A stretch of DNA of 64,000 bases from Euborellia annulipes. Taxonomy: Eukaryota; Arthropoda; Insecta; Dermaptera; Anisolabididae. A model generated the notes under the pieces. That model worked only from the letters and a program-made list of their open reading frames with translations, was not told the DNA's origin and searched no databases. The stretch lies in NCBI GenBank assembly GCA_023213315.1, contig JAKCPI010027384.1, forward strand, positions 36,211 to 100,210, written 5' to 3'. Positions 42,540 to 53,123 of the stretch are shown here, in pieces (position 1 is the first letter of the stretch; each line of letters begins with the position of its first letter). The position numbers were made by a program, and so were the translations under genes.

Positions 42540-43340
42540 GGCAAACAAGTAAGGGCGGGCCCGAGGCAGCTCGAGAAGGGTCCAGGGGGCGGAGTGGCCA
42601 GTCATATATTTCATTAGACGCCTTATTAGTCGGGGGGGGGAAGAGAAATCATCCTGAACCTCCCCCCCCATCGAAAATTTCTGACCTGCGATTTCACCCT
42701 ACATCCACCGTTTACCGGGGAGAACTTCACTTATTTCCAGCAATTTTATGATTTGAAGGGATGACAAGAAATATTTTAATCCTAAATATTCTAGAGAGCA
42801 AAAATATGAACATTTGTAGCCAAAAACGATATTTTAGCAAAAATTTCATTTCGCAGAACAATATTATATAAAATCTCATTTATACATTCAGTAGAGTTGG
42901 AATGGTGGGAGAGCTCTGAGGGTTGGAGCCCCCTCCACCCAACCAACTCTCATTAGTCCTTAATTGTATTGCTTTCTTTCTCGTTACAGTATTTTTTTTT
43001 TCACATATTTTTTTTCCATCGACTTTTAAATAATAATAAATAACATTCTCTTGCCTTCTTCAATGGCATTAACGTTTGAATCAAGATTCTTCATTAATTA
43101 ATATTCTTTTATAATTTATTTTCTTCTTCAAAATTTTATACTAAAAAAAATGTATTTGTTTGTATCTATCAAATTTTAACAAACCGTCTCATTGCACTTT
43201 GGGATTTTTTGTTCAATATTCTTTATACAAGTTAAACGACAATTAACTAGAGGTGATTATTTGGTAGGGTTTTTTGCATGGAGTGTTTTTTTCAATATTC
43301 TTTCCTGACTATTAAAAAAAATTATGCAAAAGGTGAATAT
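42540..43340. other. GC-rich patches then AT-rich, unassigned
   Basis: 42552-42605 (GGGCGGGCCCGAGGCAGCTC, AGGGTCCAGGGGGCGGAG) and 42635-42680 (G and C runs) resemble Helitron/hAT interiors in the window. From 42700 on the sequence is AT-rich without features. Confidence 0.4.
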
Positions 43341-43344
43341 TTGT

Positions 43345-43598
43345 ATCTGTGAGCGTCTAATCGTACCAAGTTAAAAAAAAAACACATTCACGTGTTGATT
43401 ATTTCATTTTGTTTCTCTGAATATGAACAATTTTTGTAATTCAAACGTAGAATAAAATTCCAATAAAGATCTTCCATCCTATTTTTTAAATCGAGTCTCT
43501 AACTGGTTCGTTAATAAATGAATTTATTTATTTCATTTTATTTAAATTTAAATAATCAATTGTGCCTTGAAACCGTGGTTTATCTTTGTCCCTCACTG
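43345..43598. mobile_element. Degenerate CAGTGAG-family MITE, one good end
   Basis: The right end TTTGTCCCTCACTG is followed by TA (43599-43600). TTCCAATAAAGATCTTCCAT and GATTATTTCATT match the arms of 11975-12182, but the left terminus is badly decayed (CTGTGAGCGTC). Confidence 0.5.
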
Positions 43599-43604
43599 TA
43601 CATA

Positions 43605-43810
43605 ATTTTTGTCATATATTTGGAATAATTTAATAATAATATTTTATACCAAAAATAAAATTCAAAAAACTTATTGTAACGATGATGCTTTTTTGTAAAC
43701 ACATGCTTTGATGATTGTGTCTAACTTCATGGGAATGATGGTATATGTTGCTAACTTCATTGTAAATAAAATGCTACTAACTTCACGTGTATTTTGCCAT
43801 AAATGCATGG
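43605..43810 (+). repeat. Penelope-like repeat fragment
   Basis: GGAATAATTTAATAATAATA, CAAAAAACTTATTGTAACGA, GATGCTTTTTTGTAAACACA and GTTGCTAACTTCATTGTAAA match 13720-13870 and 38320-38500. It lacks the promoter and hammerhead-like part. Confidence 0.6.
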
Positions 43811-45117
43811 TCCGTTATGATGGACGTAACCTAAATGTTATTAATGAGTTGGTTGCCTATCTTCCAGTAATCACCAATTCAAATTAGACTATTTATTATT
43901 ATTCATTTTTACCGACACAAAAAACGAAAGTGAACAAGACTGGGCATAAATTAAACGCCAGTCTTAAATAACGAGTAACTTGTATTAACAATTAAATGAG
44001 ATTAAAATATAAATTTTTTATGATAAGAAATTAGAGGTTCTTGTTTTTTCAAAATTAGTTATAATTCTAATTTTACTAATTTACACCAAGAATGTGTTTT
44101 TTTTAAATAAATTTCACAAAAAATAAAAAGAGTTTTAAAAGTTTTTATTTATTTTTTAATACCATTTATAATTAGGTTGTTTAAAAAAAAAAACAGAAAT
44201 TACGTGACTCATAAAGGTATGTGAGAAAAAAATAAATAAATACAAGACAAGATAAAAAATAAAATTTTAGAATGCGCTCATAAAAAATCAATTTTTTTAA
44301 TGAAAAATTTACGGTATTAACATTGGTAAAAGGAAAATTTTTTATTGATTTACGTACTAGTTAGTACGTAATTGCCATTCTATTTTGTCGGTATAAAGGC
44401 AACTTTTTTTTTTGAATCTATTAAAACTTTTAATAAAAAATCATCAATGAATATTGAAATTTATTTTTCATTAAAATATAGTTATGTTTAGATGCGATTG
44501 ATTCAATAAAAAAATTGCATAAATTTTGTTTTTTGACTTTCCCAGTTGCTATTTGTTCAGTCGGTTTAACCGCAGTTTATTTTTAAAAAGTACAACTATT
44601 TTAATATAAACAGTTGTGACAAGCCTATAGATGATTCCAACTAACTGTCACTTTGGAAGTCTTTATGGCGTTATTAAAGAATAAAAATGTGTTTGAAATA
44701 AGTAAAATATCTCGAGTTTCTGTGAATAAGCAAATAAAAAAGGATATCTTATCTCCTTTATTCAATTTCGTAACTTAATATAAATTTGAAACGATGGAAA
44801 AAGTGCGTTTAGAAATTGAGTATGTTTTTCAAAATTCTATTAAACAAAACGAATAATACTTCGCAGGACGATTCACTCTGTCAGGATCCAAAGTTAAAAA
44901 ATACACAGTATTTACATTTTCACCCACAAAAGTAACGCTTTTAGTTCATGCTATTTCGTGTTCTTACACTACGTTATTTAATGAGGGGGTGACAGCAGAA
45001 AAATATGACACCGAAGCTTCATCGAATTTAAAAGAAAATAAAGAGGATTTTATAGTTTTTTATTGTATTTTGTAAACTTTTATATTCTTGGGCTATAAGA
45101 AAAAAAAATTATTAGGA
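43811..45117. other. AT-rich; possible decayed coding sequence
   Basis: Around 44660-44780 one frame reads through without stops with Lys/Asn/Ile-rich residues, and another near 44910-45050 is partly open. Base composition alone could explain this. No domain recognised. Confidence 0.3.
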
Positions 45118-45400
45118 GAATTTTAATAATAGACCACATTTTTGTATTAAATATTTATTTAAAATATATAAATACTGTACAACGTTTCGACTGCTTATTC
45201 TGCAGCCGTTATCAAGTACTGTGCACTTGCTCCGACTCAAGTGAACTTACTGTCAATGTGCGCAGTACTTGATAAGTCGAAACGATGTATAGTATTTATA
45301 TATTTTTAATAAATATTTAATACAAAAATGTGGTCTATAATTAAAAATTCTCCTAATAATAATATTTCAAACCACAAAAGCTTTAATAAACACAAGAAAA
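45118..45400. mobile_element. Penelope-like terminal repeat, inverted pair
   Basis: Left (-): TAGACCACATTTTTGTATTA, ACAACGTTTCGACTGCTTAT, TCTGCAGCCGTTATCAAGTA, CTTGCTCCGACTCAAGTGAA. Right (+): GCAGTACTTGATAAGTCGAA, ACGATGTATAGTATTTATAT, TGTGGTCTATAATTAAAAAT. The left copy keeps the full GGCTGC/GCAGTC stem of the hammerhead-like motif; the right copy has lost the stem. Confidence 0.65.
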
Positions 45401-45502
45401 AAAAATTTTATTTGGTTTATTTTTTCGTTTAGTATCAGTGTCAGGTGACGTTGGCAAATTACTGACAAGGATACCAGAAAATCAAAATTATGTTACTATA
45501 TG

Positions 45503-45505
<3 letters not shown>

Positions 45506-45557
<52 letters not shown>
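45506..45557. repeat. (TA)n microsatellite at a Fam-A terminus
   Basis: A TA run of more than 50 bp directly adjoins TAATGAGAAAGTATTAGATTC, the Fam-A terminal stem-loop partner. Same situation as 11571-11607. Confidence 0.85.
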
Positions 45558-45558
<1 letters not shown>

Positions 45559-45561
<3 letters not shown>

Positions 45562-46365
45562 GAGAAAGTATTAGATTCATGTAAAAAATTAGCAGATTTT
45601 GATGGAAATCAGGGGCGTATATAAGGGGGGCCGAGGGGGCCCGGCCCCCCCGAAATTTCCCAAACACATATACATATATAGGGATATACAGACATCAGCG
45701 CAACAAATTTTTCCGCAGGATGGCAAACTTTGGTTCCGCAAAGGAAAAATGTTCCTCAAAAAATTTCGTGTGAAAAAAATTAGTTTCTTGAAAAAAAAAT
45801 TTCCGCAGAAAAATTTTCAGTTCGGGCCCCCCGAAAAAATTTCTATATACGCCCCTGATGGAAATACATGTTTTGAGGCCTCCGGAGTCCTAAAAAAGTG
45901 AGTCCCACAAATGGTATGACTATTTGTCTGTGAGCGAAATAACTCAACAATGAAAAGAGTTAGGATGTTAAAATTTGATATTTAAGTTAAGGTACCCCAT
46001 GGCACATATCAAGAAACCTTTGAACAAAATCGGTCAAAGTGTACTAAATAAACTTACAGTTTTTTTTTTTCGATTTTCTCAAAATTGAATCTAATAATTT
46101 TGATTAAAATTCATTAATCAATTACTCTTGTACACTCATTTTGCCTTCAAAATTGTTTGAAAAACATTTTACTCTTGTTCTTCATAGGAAAGATTGGAGA
46201 TTGGTTGGCATGGTAACAAAATATAAATATTTTTCTGTTTATAAATTTTCCATCTTGAATTGGAAACTATATATAAAAAAATATGGTGTGACTAGTACAC
46301 AATTATCGGAGGCTAGAGAAATTTCTGTGCTGTGCAATCAGTGACAACAGACTTTTTAATTGTAT
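45559..46365 (-). repeat. Fam-A-related copy (minus) hit by a hAT MITE
   Basis: GAGAAAGTATTAGATTCATG, GCAGATTTTGATGGAAAT | MITE | ATGGAAATACATGTTTTGAG, GAAAAGAGTTAGGATGTTAA, AACAAAATCGGTCAAAGTGT, TTGGCATGGTAACAAAATAT and a decayed hairpin (ATGGTGTGACTAGTACAC ... GTGCAATCAGTGACAACAG). Confidence 0.75.
45610..45857. mobile_element. hAT MITE (248 bp), perfect TIR and perfect 8-bp TSD
   Basis: CAGGGGCGTATATA at the left and TATATACGCCCCTG at the right form a 14-bp perfect TIR. ATGGAAAT is duplicated exactly (45602-45609, 45858-45865). The host Fam-A sequence elsewhere reads GATGGAAATACACG, giving the empty site. Interior: G/C runs, TTTGGTTCCGCAAAGG. Confidence 0.92.
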
Positions 46366-46442
46366 TTACATTGTATTATAAATAAAATAGTATAATGTTA
46401 AAAAAATTAATTAACAAAATTTCTCTTTTATGATTTGAACAG

Positions 46443-46655
46443 AAGATTAAATCCTTGAATTCTATTTCGGATGAGAAAAGGAAGGAGGCAAAAAGCGTGG
46501 AAAATGGGACTTGGCCGATGTATTTATATCAATGGAGTCAGCGGAAGAAATTGAATACTATATAAAAATACGACAATAGGTTGTCGAATAAAAAAAACGA
46601 CGAGCTTGGGGTAGTTTTCTGTGATTCCATCAATGAATCTTCGACAAACAACGAT
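46443..46655 (+). pseudogene. Decayed exon-like coding fragment
   Basis: Preceded by a pyrimidine-containing tract ending GAACAG and followed by GTAAGT, a consensus donor. The first frame encodes KIKSLNSISDEKRKEAKSVE, then a one-base shift is needed to continue WDLADVFISMESAEEIEYYI, then two stops (TAG, TAA) and a second shift precede NDELGVVFCDSINESSTNND. Hydrophilic composition and non-random codons suggest a former exon of a host gene or a transposon ORF. I do not recognise the family. Confidence 0.4.
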
Positions 46656-46659
46656 GTAA

Positions 46660-47415
46660 GTATTTCCAAGGTGGAACTAGGCGCCAATAAAAGTAGAAAA
46701 TTGAACACAGAGGAGTAAAAACAAATGAAAAAAAAAATTGCGAAAGTTTCTTTATTAAATTTGGATAGATAATATGTTTATATCTCTGAAAAAATCTGGT
46801 AAAAATCTTTTTATTTAGCTTAACAATTCTCCTTGCTTTAGAGTTGTTTTCTCTAACCATTAGAGCCGACCGACTATTAGAGAGTATACTTTTGGCTGTT
46901 ACAGATAGTATAACAAAAATGAGTTTTTTAAGCTAACTCAAACCCAGAAAAGTTTGGGAAAGTTTGCAACTTGACGTGCCTCACTTCTCATTTTATTTTG
47001 TCATTAAAAAATAAAAAGAAAAACTGATTCAATTTATTAATTAATTAGTTAATTAATGGGTTCCGATATAAACGGATGGTGGGAGGAAAACAAAATTATA
47101 ATAAAAAATAACATTTATGGTGAAGTAAAGTTAGCAACTTTACAAAAGCTTTGTGTGGGTTTCAATAAATAATAATTTAATTAATTATTTTAAATAATAA
47201 TTTAAAGTTGGTAAAAACAAAAAAAAATTTTAAAATTCATAAGACTTTTGTATTCCTAATTTCCCCACTATTGTTAACTTCTGAGAGTTAAGTTTTTTTA
47301 TTTAAATTTAACAAAAGACTCGGAAGTCAGAGTTAAATGGCTTAACCCAGGTCTAGGTGCTTCATCTTGAGTGGTGAAACGAGCCCTTTGTATGATAAAT
47401 AATTTTAGTAAAGGG
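46660..47415. other. No recognised feature
   Basis: AT-rich; no exon or repeat family member supported. Confidence 0.4.
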
Positions 47416-47419
47416 AAGG

Positions 47420-47478
47420 ACATAGATACACCTGATAGGCTGGAGATCCCGGGTTCGATTCCAGGGGAATGGGGCAAA
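47420..47478 (+). repeat. tRNA-like SINE head remnant
   Basis: A GATAGGCTGGAGATC stretch and a good B box GGGTTCGATTCC (47451-47462), no complete tRNA fold. Related body or tail not found. Confidence 0.35.
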
Positions 47479-47573
47479 TAATCGACCAACAAATAAACAT
47501 TATTACGATTGTTAAATATATTATGGCTACAAAAAAATGATACCTAGAAAAATTTTACAGGTCGGTCCGTAGC

Positions 47574-47748
47574 CATGGGCCTAACTAGGGGTGCCCCCCC
47601 CCCAGAAAGCTCGCTGCCCCAAGAAAAATTGAGAAAATATGAAGCTTTCCAGGCCCCTGGTGGATAGCTGGTCCTTGGCCCCCTCCAGCGAGGATGGCTA
47701 GTCCCATGCCCCCCCCCCCCCCAGCAAAATTCCCTAGTTACGCCCATG
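47574..47748. mobile_element. hAT-like MITE (175 bp), 8-bp TSD with one mismatch
   Basis: Left CATGGGCCTAACTAGGG, right CCCTAGTTACGCCCATG; flanks TCCGTAGC and CCCGTAGC. GC-rich interior with C runs (CTTGGCCCCCTCCAGCGAGG). Confidence 0.75.
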
Positions 47749-47779
47749 CCCGTAGCAGACTCTGATAAAAAAAAAATTC

Positions 47780-48440
47780 TGGAATGCTTTCGGTAAGAAT
47801 TTCTTGTATACACTTTGGAATTATGTCTGTGTGTGCATGAACAACAGTTTTACTTAAAAATCTCGACATTGAATTTTTGACATGATCGCAATACTTTCTC
47901 TATATATTTTATATATAGGGTAAAAGAAAGTAAAAACGCATGCAGCCAGTTCTATGAAAATTGGTATATAGGCCTACTTCTTACACTAAAATTGTATTGT
48001 AGATCTACTTTTGGAGTAAATACGTGAACCGGAAGTAGTACTTTACCTATTTTTTTTTTTTTTTCAAAAATTTTGAAATTTGTAATTTTTTTATCAGATA
48101 AATTACACTATTTTAAAAAGTTTTTATTTTTTAATGTTTTTTCGAACATTGAATAATTTTTGAGATTTCAACTAAAAAAATCAATCACACCAGATTTTTT
48201 AATTTGTATATATACATGTAAATACAAAAATGATTTTTCATTTGTTTACATTTACATTTTTAATTGACACTTCTTGGATCCCTGTTTTTTTTTTTTATCT
48301 TTTTCAAAATTAACTGGAAGATTCAAAATGTATAAAATTTTATACAAACTTAAAATAGAATAATTTATCGTAATATGATAAAAAAATTACAAATTTCAAA
48401 ATTTTTGAAAAAACTTATTAGGTAATCGTCACAATTCAAT
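47780..48440 (+). repeat. Fam-D relative with embedded Fam-A terminus
   Basis: TTGGAATTATGTCTGTGTGT, CTCGACATTGAATTTTTGAC and CTTTCTCTATATATTTTATA (Fam-A-like end, 47853-47935), then TAAAATTGTATTGTAGATCT, GGAGTAAATACGTGAACC, GGAAGTAGTACTTTACC and ATTTGTTTACATTTACAT. The ACTTCCGG block is shared with 25050-25150 and the 21125 foldback arms. Confidence 0.6.
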
Positions 48441-49789
48441 TTTATAGAAAATTTAAAAAAATTTCCATAATTTATTTTGTGATGGGTTAAGATTTATTTT
48501 TGTTTCTGGTCGAAAAACGGATGTCGCTCTGTGCGGGCTGCACCCCCACCCCTCACCCTTAGCTACGCTACTGCTGGAGGGTTTTTAATCAAAAAATCTA
48601 TAACTGAGTTGATTATTTGTGTTGCCTACCTTCCAGCAAGCAAAAACGAAAAAGATCTACCTCTTAGCTTTTACAAGCTTACATTTGTAATCTCACTGCA
48701 ATAAGAAATATTATTTTAGCATTAAAATTTTATTTTGGAAGATACAAACAAATTTTACTCGTAACGTTTATTATTGTTTTAATTAAAATTTTTAAGGACT
48801 CTTTTCAAGAGTTTTTATTTTAGTTATTAAATTATACAAATAAAATATTCAAAAAAAATATAAAGTTTTTAGTATTTGTATAGTATATATAAAATAATAA
48901 TGGAATAAACAAATTTTTTATATTTAAACTTTTTGAGGCGATTTGCACTTTGAGTTATTTGAAGTAGTCAGATTTATTATTAATACTAGAATGGAAATAG
49001 TGTGTATACCTATAGGACAGACATTCTATCAAGCTCTCGATGTTTATTTAGCCGAAAATGTAATATTGGCGTCTTTTCTCTATTCAATCTTAGTTCACAG
49101 ATCCCAAATAGATTTATTGCCTAAAATTTGTAGCAAATAAGCAAAACAAACTCCAAACCTCCAGGGGTCTTTAGAAATACACAACATTGCGGTCCGTTCA
49201 AAGTCCCAAGCAATCAGCATATTAGAAATTAAAATATGGACATCACAAATCTCTATAGGCACATCGTCAGGAATTGCGCTTTTCCTCATTAACACTCCTT
49301 GCCCGTCTTCGGCGGTATGTCTCAGGAGATTTTTGTTCCTCCCTCTGAATCTCCTAAAATGTATATTTCCTTAAAGTTTTTATCTAGCTAATTAAATTTA
49401 AATGTATTTTAATCGATTGGTACGGGAAGTGAATCCCAGCTAATGCTACCTCTGTATTCGTTAAAGGAAAGTAAAAATTATCAAAAATTTAATTTTTTTT
49501 TCCTATAATTTATTTTATTTTAAAGAGGAGAAAGAAAGAAAAAATATCAATTTTTATATTTGGAGGTTTACTTTTTTTGAATTCGTAAGATAGAGTTCAC
49601 TATAATTAAACAAAATTGTGCTTTATTAAACAGGAATTTTATTGCCAAACAGTATTGTATTGATATGTTTTTAAAATCAATTAAAATGTAAATGTTCAGA
49701 TCTTCACTACATAGTACGGAGTTGTTTGTTTGGATTCTAAAACGAAATTAAAGTAATCTTTCACCCATAAAATATAATTCATGGTAAAG
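48441..49789. other. No gene recognised
   Basis: AT-rich. A small GC patch near 49300 (CCTTGCCCGTCTTCGGCGGT) resembles the Helitron 3' hairpin but is incomplete. A 65-codon frame at 48943-49137 and an opposing 66-codon frame at 49095-49295 have no recognisable domain. Confidence 0.35.
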
Positions 49790-50023
49790 TTGTACTCTCC
49801 TTGGGGACACAAATTTATAAATATTATTCCCGCAGTACGGGGTCGGCGTAATATTTTTTTTTTTTTTGCAATCAAAAGAATTGAACAGGCCGGCCCGTCG
49901 CACGGTCTGACGCCTGTTGAAAATATAGACTAACATTGGTTAAAGAAAAGTAAAAGCCAGTCCCCAGCTCGGGTAGCTCGTGGTCGCCATCCACGTACCC
50001 ACAAGATGTGGGCCCCTGAGCAG
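49790..50023 (-). repeat. GC-rich dispersed repeat, second copy
   Basis: Reverse of 11779-11966: GGCCGGCCCGTCGCACGGTC, CTCGTGGTCGCCATCCACGT, ACCCACAAGATGTGGGCCCC. The variable segment between conserved blocks has a T-run here. Confidence 0.6.
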
Positions 50024-50142
50024 AATCTTAAAAATTTATGAAAATCATAATTGTGATGTTTTTTCATTGTATATATATATATAGATGTAACCATATGTAA
50101 AATTAATCCGATGTTAAATGAAGGTTAAAATAGTAATATGTA

Positions 50143-50241
50143 CCATCAAGAGAAAAGAAATTGGACAATATGGCGGCTACCTGGCATTTGAGCCTTATGG
50201 TAGGTAGCCGCCATATTGTCCAATATCTTTTCTCTTGATGG
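50143..50241. mobile_element. Tiny near-perfect palindromic MITE (99 bp), TA target
   Basis: CCATCAAGAGAAAAGA, TTGGACAATATGGCGGCTAC and the complementary GTAGCCGCCATATTGTCCAA, CTTTTCTCTTGATGG with a loop of about 20 bp. TA flanks are at 50141-50142 and 50242-50243. Confidence 0.85.
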
Positions 50242-50404
50242 TATATTTCAGGCCTGATGATGGTCTAATGTACACTCAACAGTTGTCTGACTGACTATAA
50301 AGTTTCTGTTTAATAATGTATAATAATTATAGTGAACTACATTTTACGAATTTAAAAGAAGTAAACTTTCAAATATAAAATAAATAATTTAAAACATTAT
50401 TTTT

Positions 50405-50643
50405 CCACTTGTCAGTGAGCTGCGCCCCTTGAATCCTTCGGCGAGCAAATTCATCAAATTGATTCTTGCCCACTGTTGGAAATTTTGAAATTGCCCGCCG
50501 AAGACGATCAATTGCAAAATTTTAAAGTTTTAAATTTCCCTCTCTGACTCTTCGTTTTATTCTGGCCAATCAGCGCCCTGATAGGCAAATACACACAGGG
50601 ACAGGAAGTCAGCCACTAGAGCTTTATATTATAGTATGATGAT
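50405..50643 (-). mobile_element. Helitron-like 5' end fragment
   Basis: On the minus strand it starts TCATACTATAATATAAAGCT, then CTAGTGGCTGACTTCCTGTC and ATTGGCCAGAATAAAACG. Further in, TTCGGCGAGCAAATTC and GAGCTGCGCCCCTTGAATCC recall the body near the 3' ends at 6061 and 56585. The 3' terminus itself is absent. Confidence 0.5.
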
Positions 50644-51340
50644 AGTATAAGCAAATTAAGCAAACGCTTAAGAATTCGGCAACACGTGAAGCTTAAGGAG
50701 GAAAATAAAAAGTTCTTCACGAAACGCACGCAATCGCACTAATAGGCCTACTCTTCGTTTATTTTTTATTTCTCAAAGGATTCAAGTGGATTGGATCTTA
50801 TCGAAATAAGCTTGTTCAAGTAGCCGGAACTTACACTTTTAACCCCAGAAAACTTTATTTTACTTATTTAATCCCAAGGTGAAAAAGAAAATCCACCAGT
50901 GGAGGGGGGTAGTCGAGCACCTTGAAAGGACACACAGAATAAAAGACATTTAAATATTAAATAAAAAGAACCCTGGCTAGTAACTAAAATGTCTTATTTC
51001 TAATTACCATCCCGAGAATATCTCGACCATCCGAGCGCTAAGCAGATCGAAGAGACAAGTTAAAACAACTACTAACGCACAAACCAACACTGCATCATCC
51101 ATTACATACATCTCAAAGGCAAACACAAGACATCCAGTAACACTTCGACTTGGGGAGTAGACAGATTGAGGTCCTAAACACAAACTAAACACAAACACTA
51201 TTAGCGACAATAAACCTCTCCCTAAATCTCAAAGACAAATCCAAACCTTTGAGACATCCACCAACCAGACCTGGAGAACCCATCTACATCATTACTTTAG
51301 AAAATGACTCCAAAAGGAGAACCGAAACGTCGAGTAAATC
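50644..51340 (+). other. Coding-like remnants and an ACCGAAACGTCG motif, unclassified element
   Basis: A frame near 50650-50730 (SKRLRIRQHVKLKEENKKFF) and one at 50999-51160 (HPENISTIRALSRSKRQVKT ... ending TAG) look like fragments of one protein separated by stops. 51304-51335 contains ATGACTCCAAAAGGAG and ACCGAAACGTCGAGT, similar to the hammerhead-like motifs. Possibly the 3' part of a decayed retroelement. Confidence 0.35.
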
Positions 51341-51583
51341 TCAACCACTTGAGAAAATTTATTTTCATTTACGAAGACTTACGTAATATTTCTATCTACC
51401 TGGTAAATATATATTTAATTATCATATCAATCCATGCCCTCAGTCAGTTGCAAAATATCTCAGATATTATAAGAGATAAAGGCATTAAATATTTCTGAGG
51501 TTGTAGAGCACATAGGAGTAGCCAGGGGGGAGGGGGTTGGGGGTTCAAACCCCCTCCCCCCCCATGGGACCCTTTGGCGGGCA
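51341..51583. other. Unassigned, with hAT-end-like G/C runs
   Basis: 51513-51575 (ATAGGAGTAGCCAGGGGGG ... CCCCCTCCCC) looks like a hAT MITE but no matching ends or target duplication were found. Confidence 0.35.
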
Positions 51584-51585
51584 TA

Positions 51586-51968
51586 CAGTATAATTCCTCT
51601 TAACCTGCCTGGTCGGGGCCGAGACCCTGGCCGGATACCCGTTTGGCCGGTTAATCCGAGGTTTCGGTGAAAAATTGATCATTACACTTTTTCTTTTTCC
51701 TAACTCGCTCATTTTTGTTTAAAAAATCTCAAGCCCATGTAATAGAAAAATAGCCTGGGAAGCAAGCGAGTAAACAAATTCGGGAACTCCTTCCCCCTCC
51801 CTCTTCACTACCTGAACGAACATATTGCCCAATGTTGCACCACACTTAAAATACAAAAAAAAAGTAATTTATTAATAATATATAAAATAATAATAATAAA
51901 TATATATAATTTATAATACTAATGGAATAGGCCGGTTGATCCGAGGCTGGATAAGAGGGGTTTTACTG
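51586..51968. mobile_element. pogo/Tigger-like MITE (383 bp), TA target
   Basis: CAGTATAATTCCTCTTAACC at the left and, by complement, CAGTAAAACCCCTCTTATCC at the right, with subterminal GGCCGGTTAATCCGAGG / GGCCGGTTGATCCGAGG. TA flanks are at 51584-51585 and 51969-51970. CAGTA..ATCC-CTCTTA-type ends are typical of pogo/Tigger relatives. No transposase frame. Confidence 0.8.
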
Positions 51969-52075
51969 TATATAGATTATTAAAGAGTAATTTTTACTTT
52001 CTCTTACCTATATATGTAATATATATATATGGGAAAGGATTTAATAATAATATTCAATATAGGCTATTAATATTG

Positions 52076-52932
52076 AAAAAAATCTGGTGTGACTGCTCAG
52101 CACACAACTTTCTCTTACCCTTCGGTAAGAGAAAGTTGTGCACCGTGCTGGTCACACCAGATTTTTTGTGTCGAGATATATTTAGTTTCCGATAGCACCT
52201 TAGTTTCAAACTTGCATTTTAAATGTTGACTGCTTCAAATAAACTATGGTTATTTTTCAAAATTTTAATCTCATATTTGGATATTTTATACACAATATAG
52301 ATTCGTAAATAAATACAAAATTTCATAAGAATTGGAAAAAAAATTTTAAATGCCTAAAAAGTTCCAAAGGGGACCCCCTTTTGAATCGAAATTAACATAC
52401 AAATCCCTATAGGAAATTAACATTGTTCTTATGCGAAGATAAGGTGGAAAGGGAATTTAAAAAGAGTAGAGAGAGACGATAATGTTTGCAAGTGAGAGAG
52501 AGAGAGAGAGAGACATATATGTTTTCTTTGAAACAATTAAAGACACAAATAAAATAAAAATAAATGGGAATTTAAATAATAATTGATTTTTTAATCTAAT
52601 AAAAAGAAAAAGATTTAAATTCCGTTACCATGGCAACCATTTCTATCTTTCCTATGAAGAACAAGAGTAAAGTGGTCTTCAGAAGATTTCAACGGCAAAA
52701 TGAGAATATACATTTTAAAGAGCATCTAAAAAATAGTTGATTTATGAATTTAAAAAAATCCTTGGAGGGAATTTTGAGAAAATCGAAAAAAACTGAAAAA
52801 GTACATCAGTAAAGTACTAGTACTTTTTGGCCGATTTTGTTCAAAAGCTTATTTTGAGATTCTTCAAAGGTACCTAAGTTAAATATAAAATTTCAATCCG
52901 GTAGCTCAACTCCTTCATGCTAAAAATCTGTC

Positions 52933-52965
<33 letters not shown>

Positions 52966-53123
52966 ACACACACACACACACAGACCAATTTGCGGGACCC
53001 ACTTTTTGGACTCAGGAGACCTCAAAACATGTATATCCATCAAAATCTCGACATCGAATTTTTGACATGATCGCAATACTTTCTCTCTATATATTTCATA
53101 TATAGGGTACGAGAAAGTAAAAA
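52076..53123 (+). mobile_element. Fam-A copy 6 (subfamily 1), full length
   Basis: Very close to copy 1. The hairpin's left arm is a few bases shorter (GTGTGACTGCTCAGCACAC instead of ...CTGGCGCACAGC...). It has AAAGAGTAGAGAGAGACGAT, a GA run, a CA microsatellite (about 52933-52981) and terminus GGGTACGAGAAAGTAAAAA. Confidence 0.88.
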
